The notes under the pieces were generated by a model. The model worked only from the letters and a program-made list of their open reading frames with translations. It was not told where the DNA came from and ran no database searches. The position numbers and the translations under genes were made by a program. This document shows positions 1-11,442 of a DNA stretch of 64,000 nt, piece after piece. Source of the DNA: Sarcophilus harrisii. Its lineage: Eukaryota > Chordata > Mammalia > Dasyuromorphia > Dasyuridae. How positions within the stretch are numbered: the first letter of the stretch is position 1; each line of letters opens with the position of its first letter. The DNA is taken from the NCBI RefSeq assembly GCF_902635505.1, contig NC_045426.1:541155818-541219817 (forward strand). Direction: 5' to 3'.

Positions 1-503
1 AGAAACGATCAGCAGGATGATTTTAGAAAGGCCTAGAGAGACTTACACGGAGTGATACTGAGTGAAATGAGCAGGACCAGGAGATCATTATACATGGCAA
101 CAACAAGATTATACAATGATCAGTTCTGATGGACGTGGCTCTCTTCAACAATGAGATGATTCAGGCCAGTTCCAATGATCTTGTGATGAAGAAAGCCATC
201 TGCACCCAAAGAGAGGACTGTGGGAACTGAGTGTAATTCACAACATAGCTTTTTCACTCTTTTTGTTGTTTACTTGTATTTTGTTTTCTTTCTCATTTTT
301 TTTCCTTTTTTGATCTGATTTTTCTTATGCAACATATTTGTGGAAATATGTATAGAAGAATTGCACATGTTTAACATATATTGGATTACTTGCCATCTAG
401 GGAAGAGAGTGAGGGGAAGGGAATAAAATTTTATAAGGGTGAATGTTGAAAATTATCCATGTGTTTATTTTGAAAATAAAAACTTTAATTTAAAAAAGAA
501 AAA
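1..503 (+). mobile_element. L1 3' end, cut by window edge
   Basis: This is the 3' part of a marsupial L1 in sense orientation. It opens in the ORF2 C-terminal/3' UTR text (agcaggatgattttagaaag, then tgagcaggaccaggagatca) and ends in an AATAAA-bearing A-rich tail near 470-500. The same text recurs at 8166, 19991, 37371, 39290 and elsewhere. Its 5' end lies outside the window. Confidence 0.8.
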
Positions 504-594
504 TGTATTTGTATTGACATATATGACAAATATATTTTGAAAATAAAATCTTTAATTTTAAAAAAAGATGTATTTGTATTAACATATATGACTT
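468..594 (+). repeat. Tandem duplication of L1 tail plus flank
   Basis: Two copies of about 60 bases (468-527 and 535-594) each start ttttgaaaataaaa and end with a near-identical atgtatttgtatt(g/a)acatatatgac. The unit spans the L1 tail and adjoining host DNA, so the duplication happened after the L1 inserted. Confidence 0.6.
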
Positions 595-635
595 ATAGAT
601 ATATATCATGAAATTTTGTATAAGCTAGGTTTTGT

Positions 636-800
636 AATGGACAAAGATCTAGAATCTAGAATACCTGAATTGAGAATTTAGACTCAGACACAAGCTGTGA
701 GACATTCAGAAAGTCATTTAATTCTGTCTGACTAGGCACATCCTTTTCAGAGTTGTTGAGAGAATAAAGATACTGTAAAGCACTTTGCAAATCTTAAAGT
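636..800 (+). repeat. MIR/THER1-type SINE relic
   Basis: This shows the worn order of a MIR-type SINE: a gaattgagaatttagactcag core, a gtgagacattcagaaagtcatttaa segment, and a tail with a tactgtaaagcactttgcaaatctt motif. It is diverged and therefore old. Confidence 0.5.
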
Positions 801-2620
801 ACCAAGTAAAAACTATGATTATGATTAATGTTATTGGTATATCATGGGATCATATAGTTAGAGACAACTTCTTATTTGTCCTGGCATTTATTTCCAGACA
901 GATAATTGTTACTTTCATTAAAATAGAATCTATTAACCGTCTATTTTCTTATGATATGCTGCATACTATATAGAGTAAGGACAGATGGTTAGCTATTCTC
1001 CAATTCTAGGCAAGGGATGAGGACTGAAATAAATGTTTCTAAAAACATAGAAGAGATCAAGATAATTCCAAGTAAAAAAGACACCTGTGAGATAACTGAG
1101 AAATATTCCTATAGTTAGGATGCAATATAAAAACAAATGATATCAATAAAAATGATATTTGAAAAAGGACTAAAATCATCCCATTACTTTTGATATGGTC
1201 AAATGTCTTTGGACAACTTTATAACTTTAAAAAATAGTATTGTAGTAATGGCAGCCATCTTCTGGGCAGAGGGAGGGGGAAAAAAGAAATGTACACAATA
1301 ATTTCAAAAGGAATGGTAAATCATAAACAACAAATTTGCAGTATCATGTGCAATTTTAAAAAATTATACTATGTTATGGAAATGCTTGGTTCATTCCATA
1401 AATTAAAAATAAAATTGATTAATTAAAAAAAATTGTATGTAGTAAGTGGTACACTGAGATATTCCCTAGCCCATCAGAAAGGGCAATCTTAGGATGATAA
1501 TGGATCATAGTGCTAATTCTTTACTAATAATTAAAGGAGGGAAAGGGAAATTCATCAGTACCAGAGTCCTTGCTCCTACACTGCTCTCAGAGCTTTCTAT
1601 TCTCAAACGATTTCCCTTATGGATGCAGTTTTTGAAATGAGAGCTGTCTGGATATACTAGAGGGCACAGAAAATGTGAATAAAATTAAGCTTTCCTGATA
1701 TCTGACTGCAAATACTGCAAATATATCTTTTCTACATTGAACACTTTGATCAGTTTTTTATCTTTATCATCATCCTTTTCCTAACTCCAATTTTGCTCTT
1801 TGTCCATCTTTCTTCTTCATTAGGGCATGAGTCAGGCTAGGTGAACCAGATAATCTTCTCTGGCTGCTGATTCACCTATTTTCACTGCCGATCATTTTTC
1901 TGGCTTTTCAACATTGCCTACTTCATACCTTCCATATGAGGAAGGATCTGTTGGAAGGTAATAGATACCTTCTCATTCTCATGTCATTTCAATTCTCATT
2001 TTCTCTGGTTGCCGGATGTTGCATGATTCATTTCAGAGGGTTGATCATACTTGGAAAGTGTGTGTTTTGCATATTGGAGACTGGGAAGTTACTTCTTTTT
2101 TGTCTATTTCTGGCAAAATTATTGGAGATATGAAATAAAGTTATTATAATTTTTTTCTCTCTCAAAACTTTGCTGACCTTTTCTTACTTTCTACTTGAGA
2201 ATAGAAAATTGGAAGAAAAAAATGTAGGTTGAATGCTTTGTAATCTCTGAAGCATACATTATTTCTTAAATTTCAACAGGTAAATTTCAAGTTGGACTTT
2301 TTTGAGGAATGACTCATATTAGTGAATCAAGATCAATGTTTAGGAAAAAATTATTGTGACTATCTGAATTCAAATTTAATAGGAAATTTGGGATATCGTT
2401 CTGAAAACTGATACTAGATATTTGAGCAATCCTTTACTCCATTTAAAAACAACTGATTATGCATTTTAATCTATGGGAAAAGGGATCTATTTTAAAAAGA
2501 AAGAATGTTCGATTCTTCTATTTTATCAAATAATAAAAATTTTCAACAAGATGTATTTGCCTTTTTTCCTCAAGGAGTCACGTTTCATAGAAAGTAAAGT
2601 TGACTCAATAATTCTATTGT
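801..2620. other. Intergenic DNA, no gene seen
   Basis: I see no exon-like open frame or RNA gene. At about 1243-1437 an A-rich segment reading ttatggaaatgcttggttcattccataaattaaaaataaaat (quoted loosely) looks like a retroposon 3' end of a family I cannot name. The rest is AT-rich and apparently unique. Confidence 0.4.
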
Positions 2621-2627
2621 TTGGTTC

Positions 2628-2843
2628 ACATTCTTGTTCAATTGTTTCAGTCCTATCTAACTCTTCATGACCTCATTCAGGATTTTTTTTTAAATAAAGA
2701 TACAGAAGTGGTTTGCCACTTCCTTCTCCAACTCATTTTAAGATGAGGAAACTGAGGCAAACAGGGTGAAGTGCCTTGCCCAGGGTCACACTGTCGATGA
2801 GTATTTAAGAAAGATTTGAACTCGAGTCTTCCTGATATAAGAA
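2628..2843 (-). repeat. MAR1-type SINE
   Basis: This is an antisense copy of the long tRNA-headed marsupial SINE. In + orientation it reads cagtcctatctaactcttca, then gtttgccacttccttctcc, then gatgaggaaactgaggcaaa and gcccagggtcacac. These are complements of the gactc, agaaggaaatggcaaac and gtgtgaccctgggc blocks seen in the sense copies at 18500, 21262 and 25115. Confidence 0.8.
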
Positions 2844-2849
2844 TAAAGG

Positions 2850-3030
2850 ATTGAAATTTGTAAGAGGACATGGAAGTCCTCTTGTCCAATCCCTTTATTT
2901 TATAGATGAGGAAACTGAGGCCCCGAAAAGTTGTTTTGATTAAAGTCACACAGATAGTAATTCAAGCAGACAGAATCCAAAGTCCTCAGACTCCAAATCA
3001 AGGGTTCTTTCTACTGCTAGTACACAAAGG
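2850..3030 (-). repeat. MIR-type SINE
   Basis: Antisense MIR core: ttttatagatgaggaaactg followed by aagtcacacagatagtaattc and a pyrimidine-rich tcctcagactccaaatcaag. It abuts the MAR1-type SINE on its left. Confidence 0.6.
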
Positions 3031-3064
3031 GGGATAGGATCAGCACTCCTATTAGAATGGGAAA

Positions 3065-3235
3065 CCATTATGAACAGAGCTTTAGAAATTATCTAGTTTA
3101 ATTTTTGTAATTGTAAAGATGGGGAAACAGTTGCTGTAAAAGGTTAAACACTTTGCCCTGTGACACATTTATAATTTGGGGCAAAACTAGGCTAGAATGA
3201 AGGTTTTCTGACTCTCAGCCCAGTATGCATTCTCC
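3065..3235 (-). repeat. MIR-type SINE, decayed
   Basis: A second, more worn antisense MIR-like copy. It keeps gatggggaaacag, ctttgccctgtgacacattt and ggttttctgactctcagccca in the expected order. Confidence 0.45.
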
Positions 3236-3724
3236 TTCATAATCCATCTTCCCATTCCTTACAAGTTGTCAATTTCTCTTTTTCAAACAGGAAAGTTCAT
3301 GAGCCCAAAGTAGGCAAATGGATCAATGTCTATGCTGAGGAAAATATATAGTGAAACCAGTAACTTCAGGGTTTTAATATTTCTGGAAAATATTTAATTT
3401 ATGTATGAGTTATTTTATGATTTCACCTCTAGGTGGTGAAAGAGACTAGACTAACATAATGTTTAGCTTCTTAAATCAAGCTGAGTATTAGAAAAAAACA
3501 TAATTCTTGGAATTCTAAGGAATCACAGGAAAATTCTGATTCTTTAAAAGGATCTTTGTGGTAAAACCCTCCAACTTGTCACTGATCTTCAAAATACCGG
3601 CTCACAAATTAAATCTGATGTGCTTTCACCTTGATTTTATTTTTTTTTAATAAAAGATTTAAAGATTTTGTTGAGAATAAAGCAAATAAAAATTAGATGG
3701 ACAATCTATTGGGAGCAAGGCAAG

Positions 3725-3840
3725 AGACAGGATTGTGTAATAGTTAGTGGGTTGGTCTTGGGAATCAGAAAGACATGGATTCAAGCCCTTCCTCTGACTT
3801 ATACTGGCTATGTGACCATGAGATAGAGGGAAAGGAGAAA
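3725..3840 (+). repeat. MIR-type SINE fragment
   Basis: The text ggtcttgggaatcagaaaga, catggattcaagcccttcct and ggctatgtgaccatgaga follows the sense MIR core order. The tail is missing. Confidence 0.5.
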
Positions 3841-3849
3841 GGGAAAAGT

Positions 3850-4083
3850 ACCTACTCTGTACTGGTATAGTGCTGAGCAATTTTATAAATATTATCTTAT
3901 TTGATCCTCACAATAAATTTATGAGCTAAGGGCTGTTATTATTTCCTTTGTATAGATGGGGAAACTGAGGCAATCAGTTTAAGTGACTTGCCCAGGATCT
4001 CCCAGCTAGTAGGTATGTGAAGTCACATTTGAACACAGGTCCTCCTGACTCCAGGCTCCCTGTTCTATCTACTATGCCAACAG
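3850..4083 (-). repeat. MIR/THER-type SINE
   Basis: An antisense SINE with all expected blocks: a tatcttatttgatcctcaca tail complement, atggggaaactgaggcaatc, gacttgcccaggatctccca, and a tccaggctccctgttctatc head complement. Confidence 0.65.
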
Positions 4084-4356
4084 CTGCAAGACAAATAGGC
4101 AAATCTTTTAACATCTCATTGCCCCCAGACTATCTAAAATCTTAAATTATAAGGGAGTTTCCCATTTGCATCAGTGGAGTGAACTTCCACAAAGTGTTTG
4201 CATACAAATCACAGATTTGGACCCCCAAAAAAGCAGCAAATTTAAGAGATAGTTTTAAGAAGTAAATATTTGGGAAATAAAAACCTCAATAGAAGCAGTG
4301 AATGTTCTTTAACCCTTTCCTGTCACAGTTTCTCAACAGCTCTCTCTGAGTATTCT

Positions 4357-5176
4357 TTTTTTTTTCAAATTACGATTTTTTAAAGATTTTTTTATTATAG
4401 CTTTTTATATAAAAAAAAAAGCATGGGTAATTTTTTTTAACATTGACTCTTGCAAAAACTTCTGTTTCAACTTTTCCCCTCCTTCCTTCCACCTTCTCCC
4501 TTACATGGCAGGTAGTCCCACACATGTTAAATATGTTAAATATTTAATTAAATATGTTAAATATGTTTTAAAATATATGTTAAATAAATATAATAATTAC
4601 ATTCTTATAACATACATTAATATAATAATATACAAAAATATAATAAATACAGTATATATATTTATACAGTTATCTTGTGAGATCGGATTTAGAAAGAAGG
4701 TAAAAATAACCTAAGAAGAAAAAACAAAAATGCAAGCAAACAATAACAGAAAGAGTGGAAATGTTATGTTGTGGTCTGTACTCATTCTTTCTCTGGGTGT
4801 AGCTAGTTCTGTTCATTACAGATCAATTGGAATTGATTTGGATTTTCTCGTTGTTGAAGAGAGTCATGTCCATCAGAATTGATCATCATGTATTATTGTT
4901 ATTGAAGTATATAATGATCTTCTGGTGCTGCTCATTTCACTTGGCATCAGTTCATGTAAGTCTCTCCAGGCCTCTCTGTATTTATTCTGCTGGTCAGTTC
5001 TTATAGAACAATAATATTCCATAATATTCATATACCACAATTTATTCAGCCATTCTCCAACTGATGGGCATCCACTCAGTTTCCAGTTTCTAGCCACTAC
5101 AAAGAGGGCTGCCACAAACATTCTTGCACATACAGGTCCCTTTCCCTTCTTTAAAATCTCTTTGGGATATAAGGCC
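4357..5176 (-). mobile_element. 5'-truncated L1 with target-site duplication
   Basis: An antisense L1 3' end. The poly(A) complement lies at the left, and the C-terminal ORF2 text at the right ends in tttgggatataaggc. A 15-bp direct repeat, ctctctgagtattct, flanks it at 4342-4356 and 5177-5191, which marks it as a standard retrotransposition product. An AT-rich expansion near 4528-4660 replaces the usual 3' UTR text. It is too short to be autonomous. Confidence 0.85.
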
Positions 5177-5424
5177 CTCTCTGAGTATTCTAGCCTTTAA
5201 ACTCAGCTTGAGTGGCTAGGAGAACAAGTTCTATCACCTCAGATTGTCATTATGTGAGATTAAATCAATTAATTAGTTCTACTGAGTGGTTACAAAGACT
5301 TTTGATAGAGTGTGTATAAGTTAGATAGAAAAAACATTTAAAGCAAATTTTATTAAGAAACTCAAAATATGTATTTCCCAACTTTTAATTATGTTCTCTC
5401 TCTTAACATTACTTCTAAAAATAG

Positions 5425-5610
5425 CTGCTAAAGGACCATATAGGCCTGGAAGAAGTCTCAGAGGGGAAGTCTGACCTTCTCATTTTATAGTTAAGGAAAC
5501 TTGAGGACAGGGATACCCTTGACTTGCCCAAGGTCACACAGATAGTAATTGTCAGAATTGCAATTTGAACCTAGGTCCTCTGACTCTATAGACAATATAG
5601 AGTCTAATTC
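5425..5610 (-). repeat. MIR-type SINE
   Basis: Antisense copy with cattttatagttaaggaaac, cttgcccaaggtcacacaga and aacctaggtcctctgactct in canonical order. Confidence 0.65.
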
Positions 5611-6019
5611 AGTGACAAATGAAAAAATGGTTACTGTAGACAAGAAAGAAAATTGTGTCTTCTAGCTATTAGAACTAAAGTTCATCTTATCCTTGATAAA
5701 AAATTCCAATTTACCTTTAAATGTCATTTATGTATTGTCTCCATGTTACTTAACAACCCAAGCTATTTTAAAGAACTGTGATTTCCTTGGTGTGGGCATT
5801 CCTTTCATCAACATACAATAGAAGCCCTTTGTAACTTAGTGTCTGGCACTGGAGACTTGCTGGGGCTCTACAATTTATCACTCTTCAGTTGTCCTGGTGA
5901 TGAATTTTGAATTTAGCTTGACTGGTCCTCAGGCAACACATATGACAAAATTCCTTACCAATTCTTTACTTAAGCCATTCAAGCTTGGCAGGACTTTGAG
6001 TTTTGTTGACAGGTACAGG

Positions 6020-6150
6020 GACTGACAGATGACTTATGGAAGTCATCTCCCCACTGGGAAGTTCAATTTTCTCATCTGTAAAATAAATGAGTTGGATTAG
6101 ATGACCTTTAATGTCCTTTCAAATTCAAAACCTATGATTTTCTAATCTGA
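6020..6150 (+). repeat. MIR-type SINE tail
   Basis: The sense 3' half of a MIR-like SINE: ttttctcatctgtaaaataa, then gagttggattagatgacctt and a decaying tail. The tRNA-like head is not visible. Confidence 0.5.
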
Positions 6151-6639
6151 TAACCCAAGATCATCTTTGCACTGTGAAGAGACATCAGAACAGGACTTTA
6201 GAAATGTAAAAGCTTATAAATGTTAAAAAGAAAATATGAAACTTGTATCTCTATATGCAAACTAGCATATATCAGCTACTTTATATTTTATATAAAATGC
6301 ATTTTGATAATTATTATTAGTGAGTAGGATAATTTTCTTATTCATTTCATTTTGCACCAGTGGAGAAATTTCACTTCAAAGGAGTAAACATAGAGTTTTG
6401 CTAGTGTTGCCAAACAGTCCCTAGAGATGACGATGAGACATATGGGGGGGTAGCAAGATAAAATAAGTAAGTTGAGGTTTAATAATGATAATAGTGATTA
6501 TAATAATAATATACAGATTAATTATAACTACAAAATATTATTTTATTTATCTGTGCAGTAGTTCATGGAACATTGAGTAAAAAAATAGCAGAATAGTGAC
6601 TTGTCTAGGATTGTTTCTATTTGAATGCTAATATGACAT

Positions 6640-6785
6640 TTATGTAGGATATTAAAGTTTACAAAGAAAACGCTTTTCTTACAATAGCTCTGAGTGCAAA
6701 TATTATTGCCCCACTTCACAAATGGGAAATGAAACTCAGAGATGTTAAATGTTCTTCCCATGATTCCATAACTACTAACTGGAGG
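6640..6785 (-). repeat. MIR-type SINE, decayed
   Basis: Antisense relic with cacttcacaaatgggaaatg, an acagagatgttaaatg-like block and cataactactaactggaggc. It is heavily diverged. Confidence 0.45.
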
Positions 6786-8000
6786 CAATGAGTAAACAGA
6801 TAGAGAATTAATAAGGTGCTAGAAAAGACATAAAATTTAGAAAATATACAGTTGCGCTGACATCATAGAGTTTAGTCTTAGCCAATCAATGTTGAAGCTG
6901 TTGGCTGTGTTAATTAGAATGACTTTAAAAGAATCTTGACTTTGTAGCCATTAACTTCTTTTAATCTGTTTTTGAAACAGTTTGCAGTCCACTGAACAGG
7001 GGAGATGATTGAGGGAAAAATGTTGCAAGTTTCAAGTAACTCTTACTGTGATTTAAATCAATTGTAAAGTACTTCTTTGAATGATTGCACTAACAGCTTA
7101 GCTTAGGTTTCTAAGGACATTTTTACCAGATAATCAAAAACTAATGAGTCTATACTCTCTAACTAGTCTCTAGTCATCCAGGAATATTCTCATATGAGAT
7201 GAAAACTGTAGTTGTCTAGAAGTGGGTGTGCTTTAAAAGATTTAGTCTGTGGAGTACTAAGTGCAATATTAAAGAATAGCTAATTCTCTGACGATGTTCA
7301 TAGCTAAAAATCTATATTACATGAATGTATGTTCCTGTACAGCTGAAATTTGTTAATTATATAATCATAAATTGTCATAGATGGAAGAGACTTTAGAGAT
7401 GCTATGGAAAAATTCTGGATTTGAAGAATCAACAAGAAATCACATTCCAGATGAATTCTTTCAATATGATAAGTGTAGCTCAATACTTTCTTTGATAATA
7501 TACAAGTTGCTAACCAAAGTATGACATAGATTATTACATAAAATATCATAGAGATAAAGGAACTTATGAGAAATATATGATCCTTACATAATTTAAAATG
7601 GTAACATATATTTGTTTTAAAAAGTATAAGTTTTAAAATATAATAATTTTCTGTTATTGACACCTTTTCTTCAAAATGTGGTAAATTAGTGTATTAATTT
7701 CAAGAGATCGGTGGCCACAAGATTTTCTTTGTTTCAAGCTTTGTACATATTAATGTACATCATAGACTTTTTTCTCCCAAGATAAGTAAGTGAAGATTTA
7801 AATGTTATCTTCTAAAGGTGTAGTCAATGATATTAATTTTAGTTGCTAATTAATATTGATTCCAACATGGGCAAGGAAAGAGAAAAGAATTTTTTTTCCC
7901 CAAATCCAGGAAGCCATTAAGCTCCTTCAAAAATTGAAAGACAATTTCTTTGCTTTGGAAAATTTACTCAAAACAAGATTTACATTTTTCTATTTTTTTA
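6786..8000. other. Intergenic DNA, no gene seen
   Basis: AT-rich sequence without recognisable genes. A short piece at about 7365-7410 (catagatggaagagactttagag) resembles the start of a MIR-like unit. The longest frame here (7304-7663, minus) has no domain-like composition and is treated as chance. Confidence 0.4.
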
Positions 8001-8002
8001 AA

Positions 8003-8110
8003 TCTGTGTCAATCAGACATTTATTAACTTTCTATTTTGTGCTAGGCATTGTTCTAAGATGCAAAAAGAGGCAAGTGACAATTTTTGTTCTGAAGAATTT
8101 TATAGAAAGC
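8003..8110 (+). repeat. Old SINE or LINE-tail fragment
   Basis: The text catttattaactttctattt, gtgctaggcattgttctaag and gaggcaagtgacaat matches a widespread marsupial repeat whose commoner form reads catttattaagcacctactatgtgccag. I cannot name the family with certainty. Confidence 0.4.
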
Positions 8111-8165
8111 TAATGTCCGCCCAGGGATTTTCACTTAACTGTTCAAGAAGTTTTGAAGAAATATC

Positions 8166-8621
8166 CTTTTTAGATCCACATGTGCCAAAATGTTTGTAGT
8201 AACCCTTTTTGTAACGGCAAGGAATTGGAAACTGTGTAGATGCCCATCATTTGGAGAATGGTTAAATAAATTATGGTATATGAATGTTATGGAATATTAT
8301 TGTTCTGCAAGAAATGATCAGCAGGATGAATACAGAGAGGTTTTGGAGAGACTTACATGAACTGATGCAAAGAAGTGACCAGAACCAAGAGAACATTATA
8401 CATAGCAACAGCAAGATTATACAATGATCAATTCAGATAGATATGGCTCTTTTCGACTATGAGGTAAATCAGGTCAGTTCCAATGGTCTTGTGATGGAGA
8501 TAGCCATCTGTACCCAGAGAGAGTACTGTGGGGATTAAGTGTGGATCACAGCATAGTATTTTCACTTTTTTGTTGTTGCATATGTTTTGAAAATAAAAAG
8601 TTTTAAAGAATAAAAATAAAA
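8166..8621 (+). mobile_element. 5'-truncated L1 3' end
   Basis: Sense L1 text from the ORF2 end (atgtgccaaaatgtttgtag, then gaatggttaaataaattatg) to an A-rich tail. A 10-bp repeat, aagaaatatc, flanks it at 8156-8165 and 8622-8631 and is the likely target-site duplication. The 3' UTR is shorter than in the neighbouring copies. Confidence 0.75.
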
Positions 8622-8631
8622 AAGAAATATC

Positions 8632-9718
8632 ATTTTCTTTCCAATGCACACTCTAAAGATTATCTGTGGAATGATCATAATGTTGACTTACTATGGGGCA
8701 ATTTTCAATCTAATAGACAAATATTTAGTGGCAATTTGTAGAATATGGGACTGGTGAAAATATCTTCTTACTGTCATTTTCCTTTAATAATTCTCACAGA
8801 AAAATCAATAGGTAAAAATACAATGGCAAGTGGTTGGTTTCAATAGTATGTCTATAATTAGGAAACATCTGTGGAATTCTTAGTGTTCATCATATGTAAA
8901 GATTACTAGATCAAAGAACATTTTTCCAGAGAATTTCTGTAAAATTTATTAGAGCATAATAGTGTTTAAGGATCTTCAAATACAAATGAAGCATGCTAAT
9001 TTATCTTCAAAATTCCGATTTTCTACTTTGTAGAACTTCTTATAATGCTCTTCACTCAGATTGGAGCCTTCTTAAACTCTTGTGTCCTCTTATCTTTTCA
9101 GCTTTTTATACCCTTAACCAACAAGTTTCTTTCTAAGCACTGGGACACTGCCAGGTCTCAGCCTTCAGCTCAAGGCTACATCTCTCTTAATGGATTGTTA
9201 TGTGGTTATCATAAATACCACATCATTAAAAAGTGAATCAAAATACAACACACAATTCATGAATATTCTAGTATGGTTTATTGAAGGTTATGTTTCAAAT
9301 GTCCAGATCTCAGATGGATCATGAGCACAGGTTATGTTGAAAGCTGTTAGGATCCTTGAGCACTTTCCCATCAGTGGTATGCTCTTTGCTACTGGTGAGT
9401 TCTTGGTACTCAGCTATCTTGTGAAATACTGATATAAGCTCCAGAATCCATATCAGAGTCATAGGACAAGTCTTTAGCAGCAATTAAATTTGAGGTTGAA
9501 TTATTTTTGTTTTTAATAGGGAAAAATTTCTTTCTAGATGTACTTTATAAATGATAGATTTGTGTTTTGCTTAGTCTTGAACATTTGGGAATACTATTTG
9601 GTCAGGGCACACATTACTGAGTGTGATTTTATGTGAATTTATGATTCATCTTTCGGCAAACAAAATTAAAGCTCAATAGGGACTTATCAGTTTTAGATTG
9701 TGGGGACACTTAGGTATC
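8632..9718. other. Intergenic DNA left of the provirus
   Basis: No gene or clear repeat is recognised. The sequence ends at the 6-bp duplication that borders the endogenous retrovirus. Confidence 0.35.
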
Positions 9719-9724
9719 TCTAGG
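9719..9724. repeat. Target-site duplication of provirus
   Basis: The hexamer tctagg sits directly against the left proviral end (tgttggtgttc). It recurs directly against the right end (gaacaccaca) at 13813-13818. Six bases is the duplication length known for class II/betaretrovirus-like integrases. Confidence 0.8.
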
Positions 9725-10200
9725 TGTTGGTGTTCTTTTTCCAAAACACAGCCAGGTGATAAAAGAGTTCAGATCTTTTAATGTGTCCTTCAATATAGCC
9801 CAGTTAGCTCAGGCCTATCTCTCTGCTTGGTCCTAAGAGCTCCGCCCGAATGTCTCCAAATCTAAAGGTTTGTCCTTGCGACTCCAGTCAGCATCAAGGT
9901 AGAAGATACGATGAATTTTTCTTGCCTCGAAGATAGGGCTTGTAGGCTTTCTTCCAGAGTGCTCCTCTCTGACTCTCCAACCCCTGGGAATGTTCCCAAA
10001 TAAACTCTCTCAAGCTCTAAGAGCTTCCTGTATATATATATATATGATCTCCCAAAGGTTAACTCCTCCTTCTGGAGAGAGAGGAATTCTGGATTATCTC
10101 CCAGATATAGGGCTCTCTGGCCCCAAGGGAGGTGTGAATTCGGATATCTCATACTAAGCCCTGAAATCTCCCAAACATGTGAACTCCATTGAGTACTTAG
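9725..10200 (-). mobile_element. ERV LTR, minus orientation
   Basis: The reverse complement of this stretch aligns by eye with the plus-oriented LTR pieces at 10397 and 13491. It shares the ggctgtgttttggaaaaaga terminal block and a polyadenylation-type hexamer just before it. In sense orientation a run of TATA (10031-10045) lies upstream, where a U3 TATA box would be expected. The outer end is sharp at 9725. The inner U3 edge is uncertain and may extend towards 10390. Confidence 0.75.
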
Positions 10201-10396
10201 ATACTTATGAGCTCTCTAAAGGTGTGAACACAAGCATCATTTCTATCAGTTGTACTTAATACCTTGTTTCAAGTTCTGGCCCAAAATATCTCCTTCTAAG
10301 ATCAAATCAATCATACTGGACCATGCCAAATTAGATAATTATTGTCTCTATCAACTCCAATGGCTTAACAGTTTGTAAAGATTCCAACATCAGTAG

Positions 10397-10549
10397 GAAG
10401 GACAAACCTTTGGATTTGGAGACATTTGGGTGGAGCTCTTAGACTCAAGTGGAGAGATAGGCCTCTGAACTAAGCGGGCTATATTGAAGGACACAATAAA
10501 AGATCTGAACTTTTATCACCTGGCTGTGTTTTGGAAAAAGAACACCACA
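10397..10549 (+). mobile_element. ERV LTR 3' portion, plus orientation
   Basis: This matches the right LTR closely, from ggacaaacctttggatttgg to gaacaccaca, including aataaa in ggacacaataaaagatctg. It ends in CA three bases before the primer-binding site, so its right edge is a genuine LTR-to-leader boundary. Confidence 0.8.
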
Positions 10550-10552
10550 TTT

Positions 10553-10570
10553 TGGCACCCAACATGGGGC
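10553..10570 (+). other. Retroviral primer-binding site, lysine-tRNA type
   Basis: The 18 bases TGGCACCCAACATGGGGC start three bases after an LTR ending in CA. They resemble the tGG(C/T)GCCCAACGTGG primer sites that class II elements such as HERV-K use for lysine tRNA. That assignment rests on remembered family sequences. Confidence 0.7.
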
Positions 10571-10586
10571 AAATTTGATCCTGATT

Positions 10587-10784
10587 TCAGTGGAAGAGCT
10601 CCGATCCTTCTCTCCCTGGAGGGAGTGTAGGAGGGTGGAAAGGAAGGCAAGCTGTACAGCTTTTTACTATGCCCCAAGCTTCTTCTTTTGTTATCCCAAA
10701 TTGTGAACGTAAAGCTCGAGCAGCCTGATGGTATTTAGAATGGGATTCCTGGGCCTCCTGAAACAAAGGAGTACTAGCTAACAT
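10587..10784 (-). pseudogene. ERV integrase N-terminal fragment
   Basis: The minus-strand reading shows an H-x3-H and C-x2-C pair (SHSKYHQAARALR and KSCTACL) in the spacing of the retroviral integrase zinc-binding domain. The catalytic core is not present here. It lies downstream of the RNase H relic in the same orientation. Fossil only. Confidence 0.75.
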
Positions 10785-10786
10785 AG

Positions 10787-11269
10787 TTAAAGGTTATCTG
10801 CCTTTGAATTTCCATCGAAAATAGGACCTGGAAGTCCACTATGTGGGTGGACATGCAAGATATAAATCTTGCCTGGATGCTTTCTCACTTGCTCTTGAAC
10901 TTCCTTGAAGAGCTGATATATATTAGAAGCTGCAAGTTTTATTTGAGCTGTGGCAATTCTTTGTACCATTCCTACTGAATAGGCTGAATCAGATATTATA
11001 TTTATATCACGTGGGCAATAAGTGAGAGCTAACATGATTGCATATAATTCATTCCTCTGGGAGGACTGAAAAGGAGTTCTGAGTACTCTTTTTATAGTTA
11101 AATCATAAGAGTATACAGCACAAATATTTTGTTTAGATGCGTCTGTAAAGATGGTGGGTCCTTTAAGAGGAACCTTAGAAACCTTTTCCTCAAAAATCCA
11201 TTGCCAATTATGTAATAGTCTGGTCATCTTTAATGGAGACCCGTGTGCAAAATTTGGAGCTGTGGCCAA
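10787..11269 (-). pseudogene. ERV RNase H fragment
   Basis: Retroviral RNase H signatures appear in order: an IFTDAS strand, a RNELYAIMLAL helix, an IISDSAY strand and an HVHPHSGLPGP segment. The latter is typical of class II elements just before integrase. It is a relic between the reverse transcriptase and integrase pieces. Confidence 0.8.
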
Positions 11270-11442
11270 TAAAATTTGCCACTCTGGGATGGTCTCGCAG
11301 CATTCATTAATTTGTGCATTAGTATAAAAGGTGTATATCCTATCAGGTCTTGTCCCAGATAATTGTATTGCTCTCTTAAAATTCTAGCCACAAGCACTGG
11401 GTAAGGAGTAAGGCTTTGTTCTGGTTATGCCGGGAGGTTCAC

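Noticed and set aside
7304-7663. 119-codon minus-strand open frame
   Set aside because: Composition is what AT-rich DNA gives (Ile, Tyr, Leu, Phe), with no domain, no splice context and no GC-rich start region.
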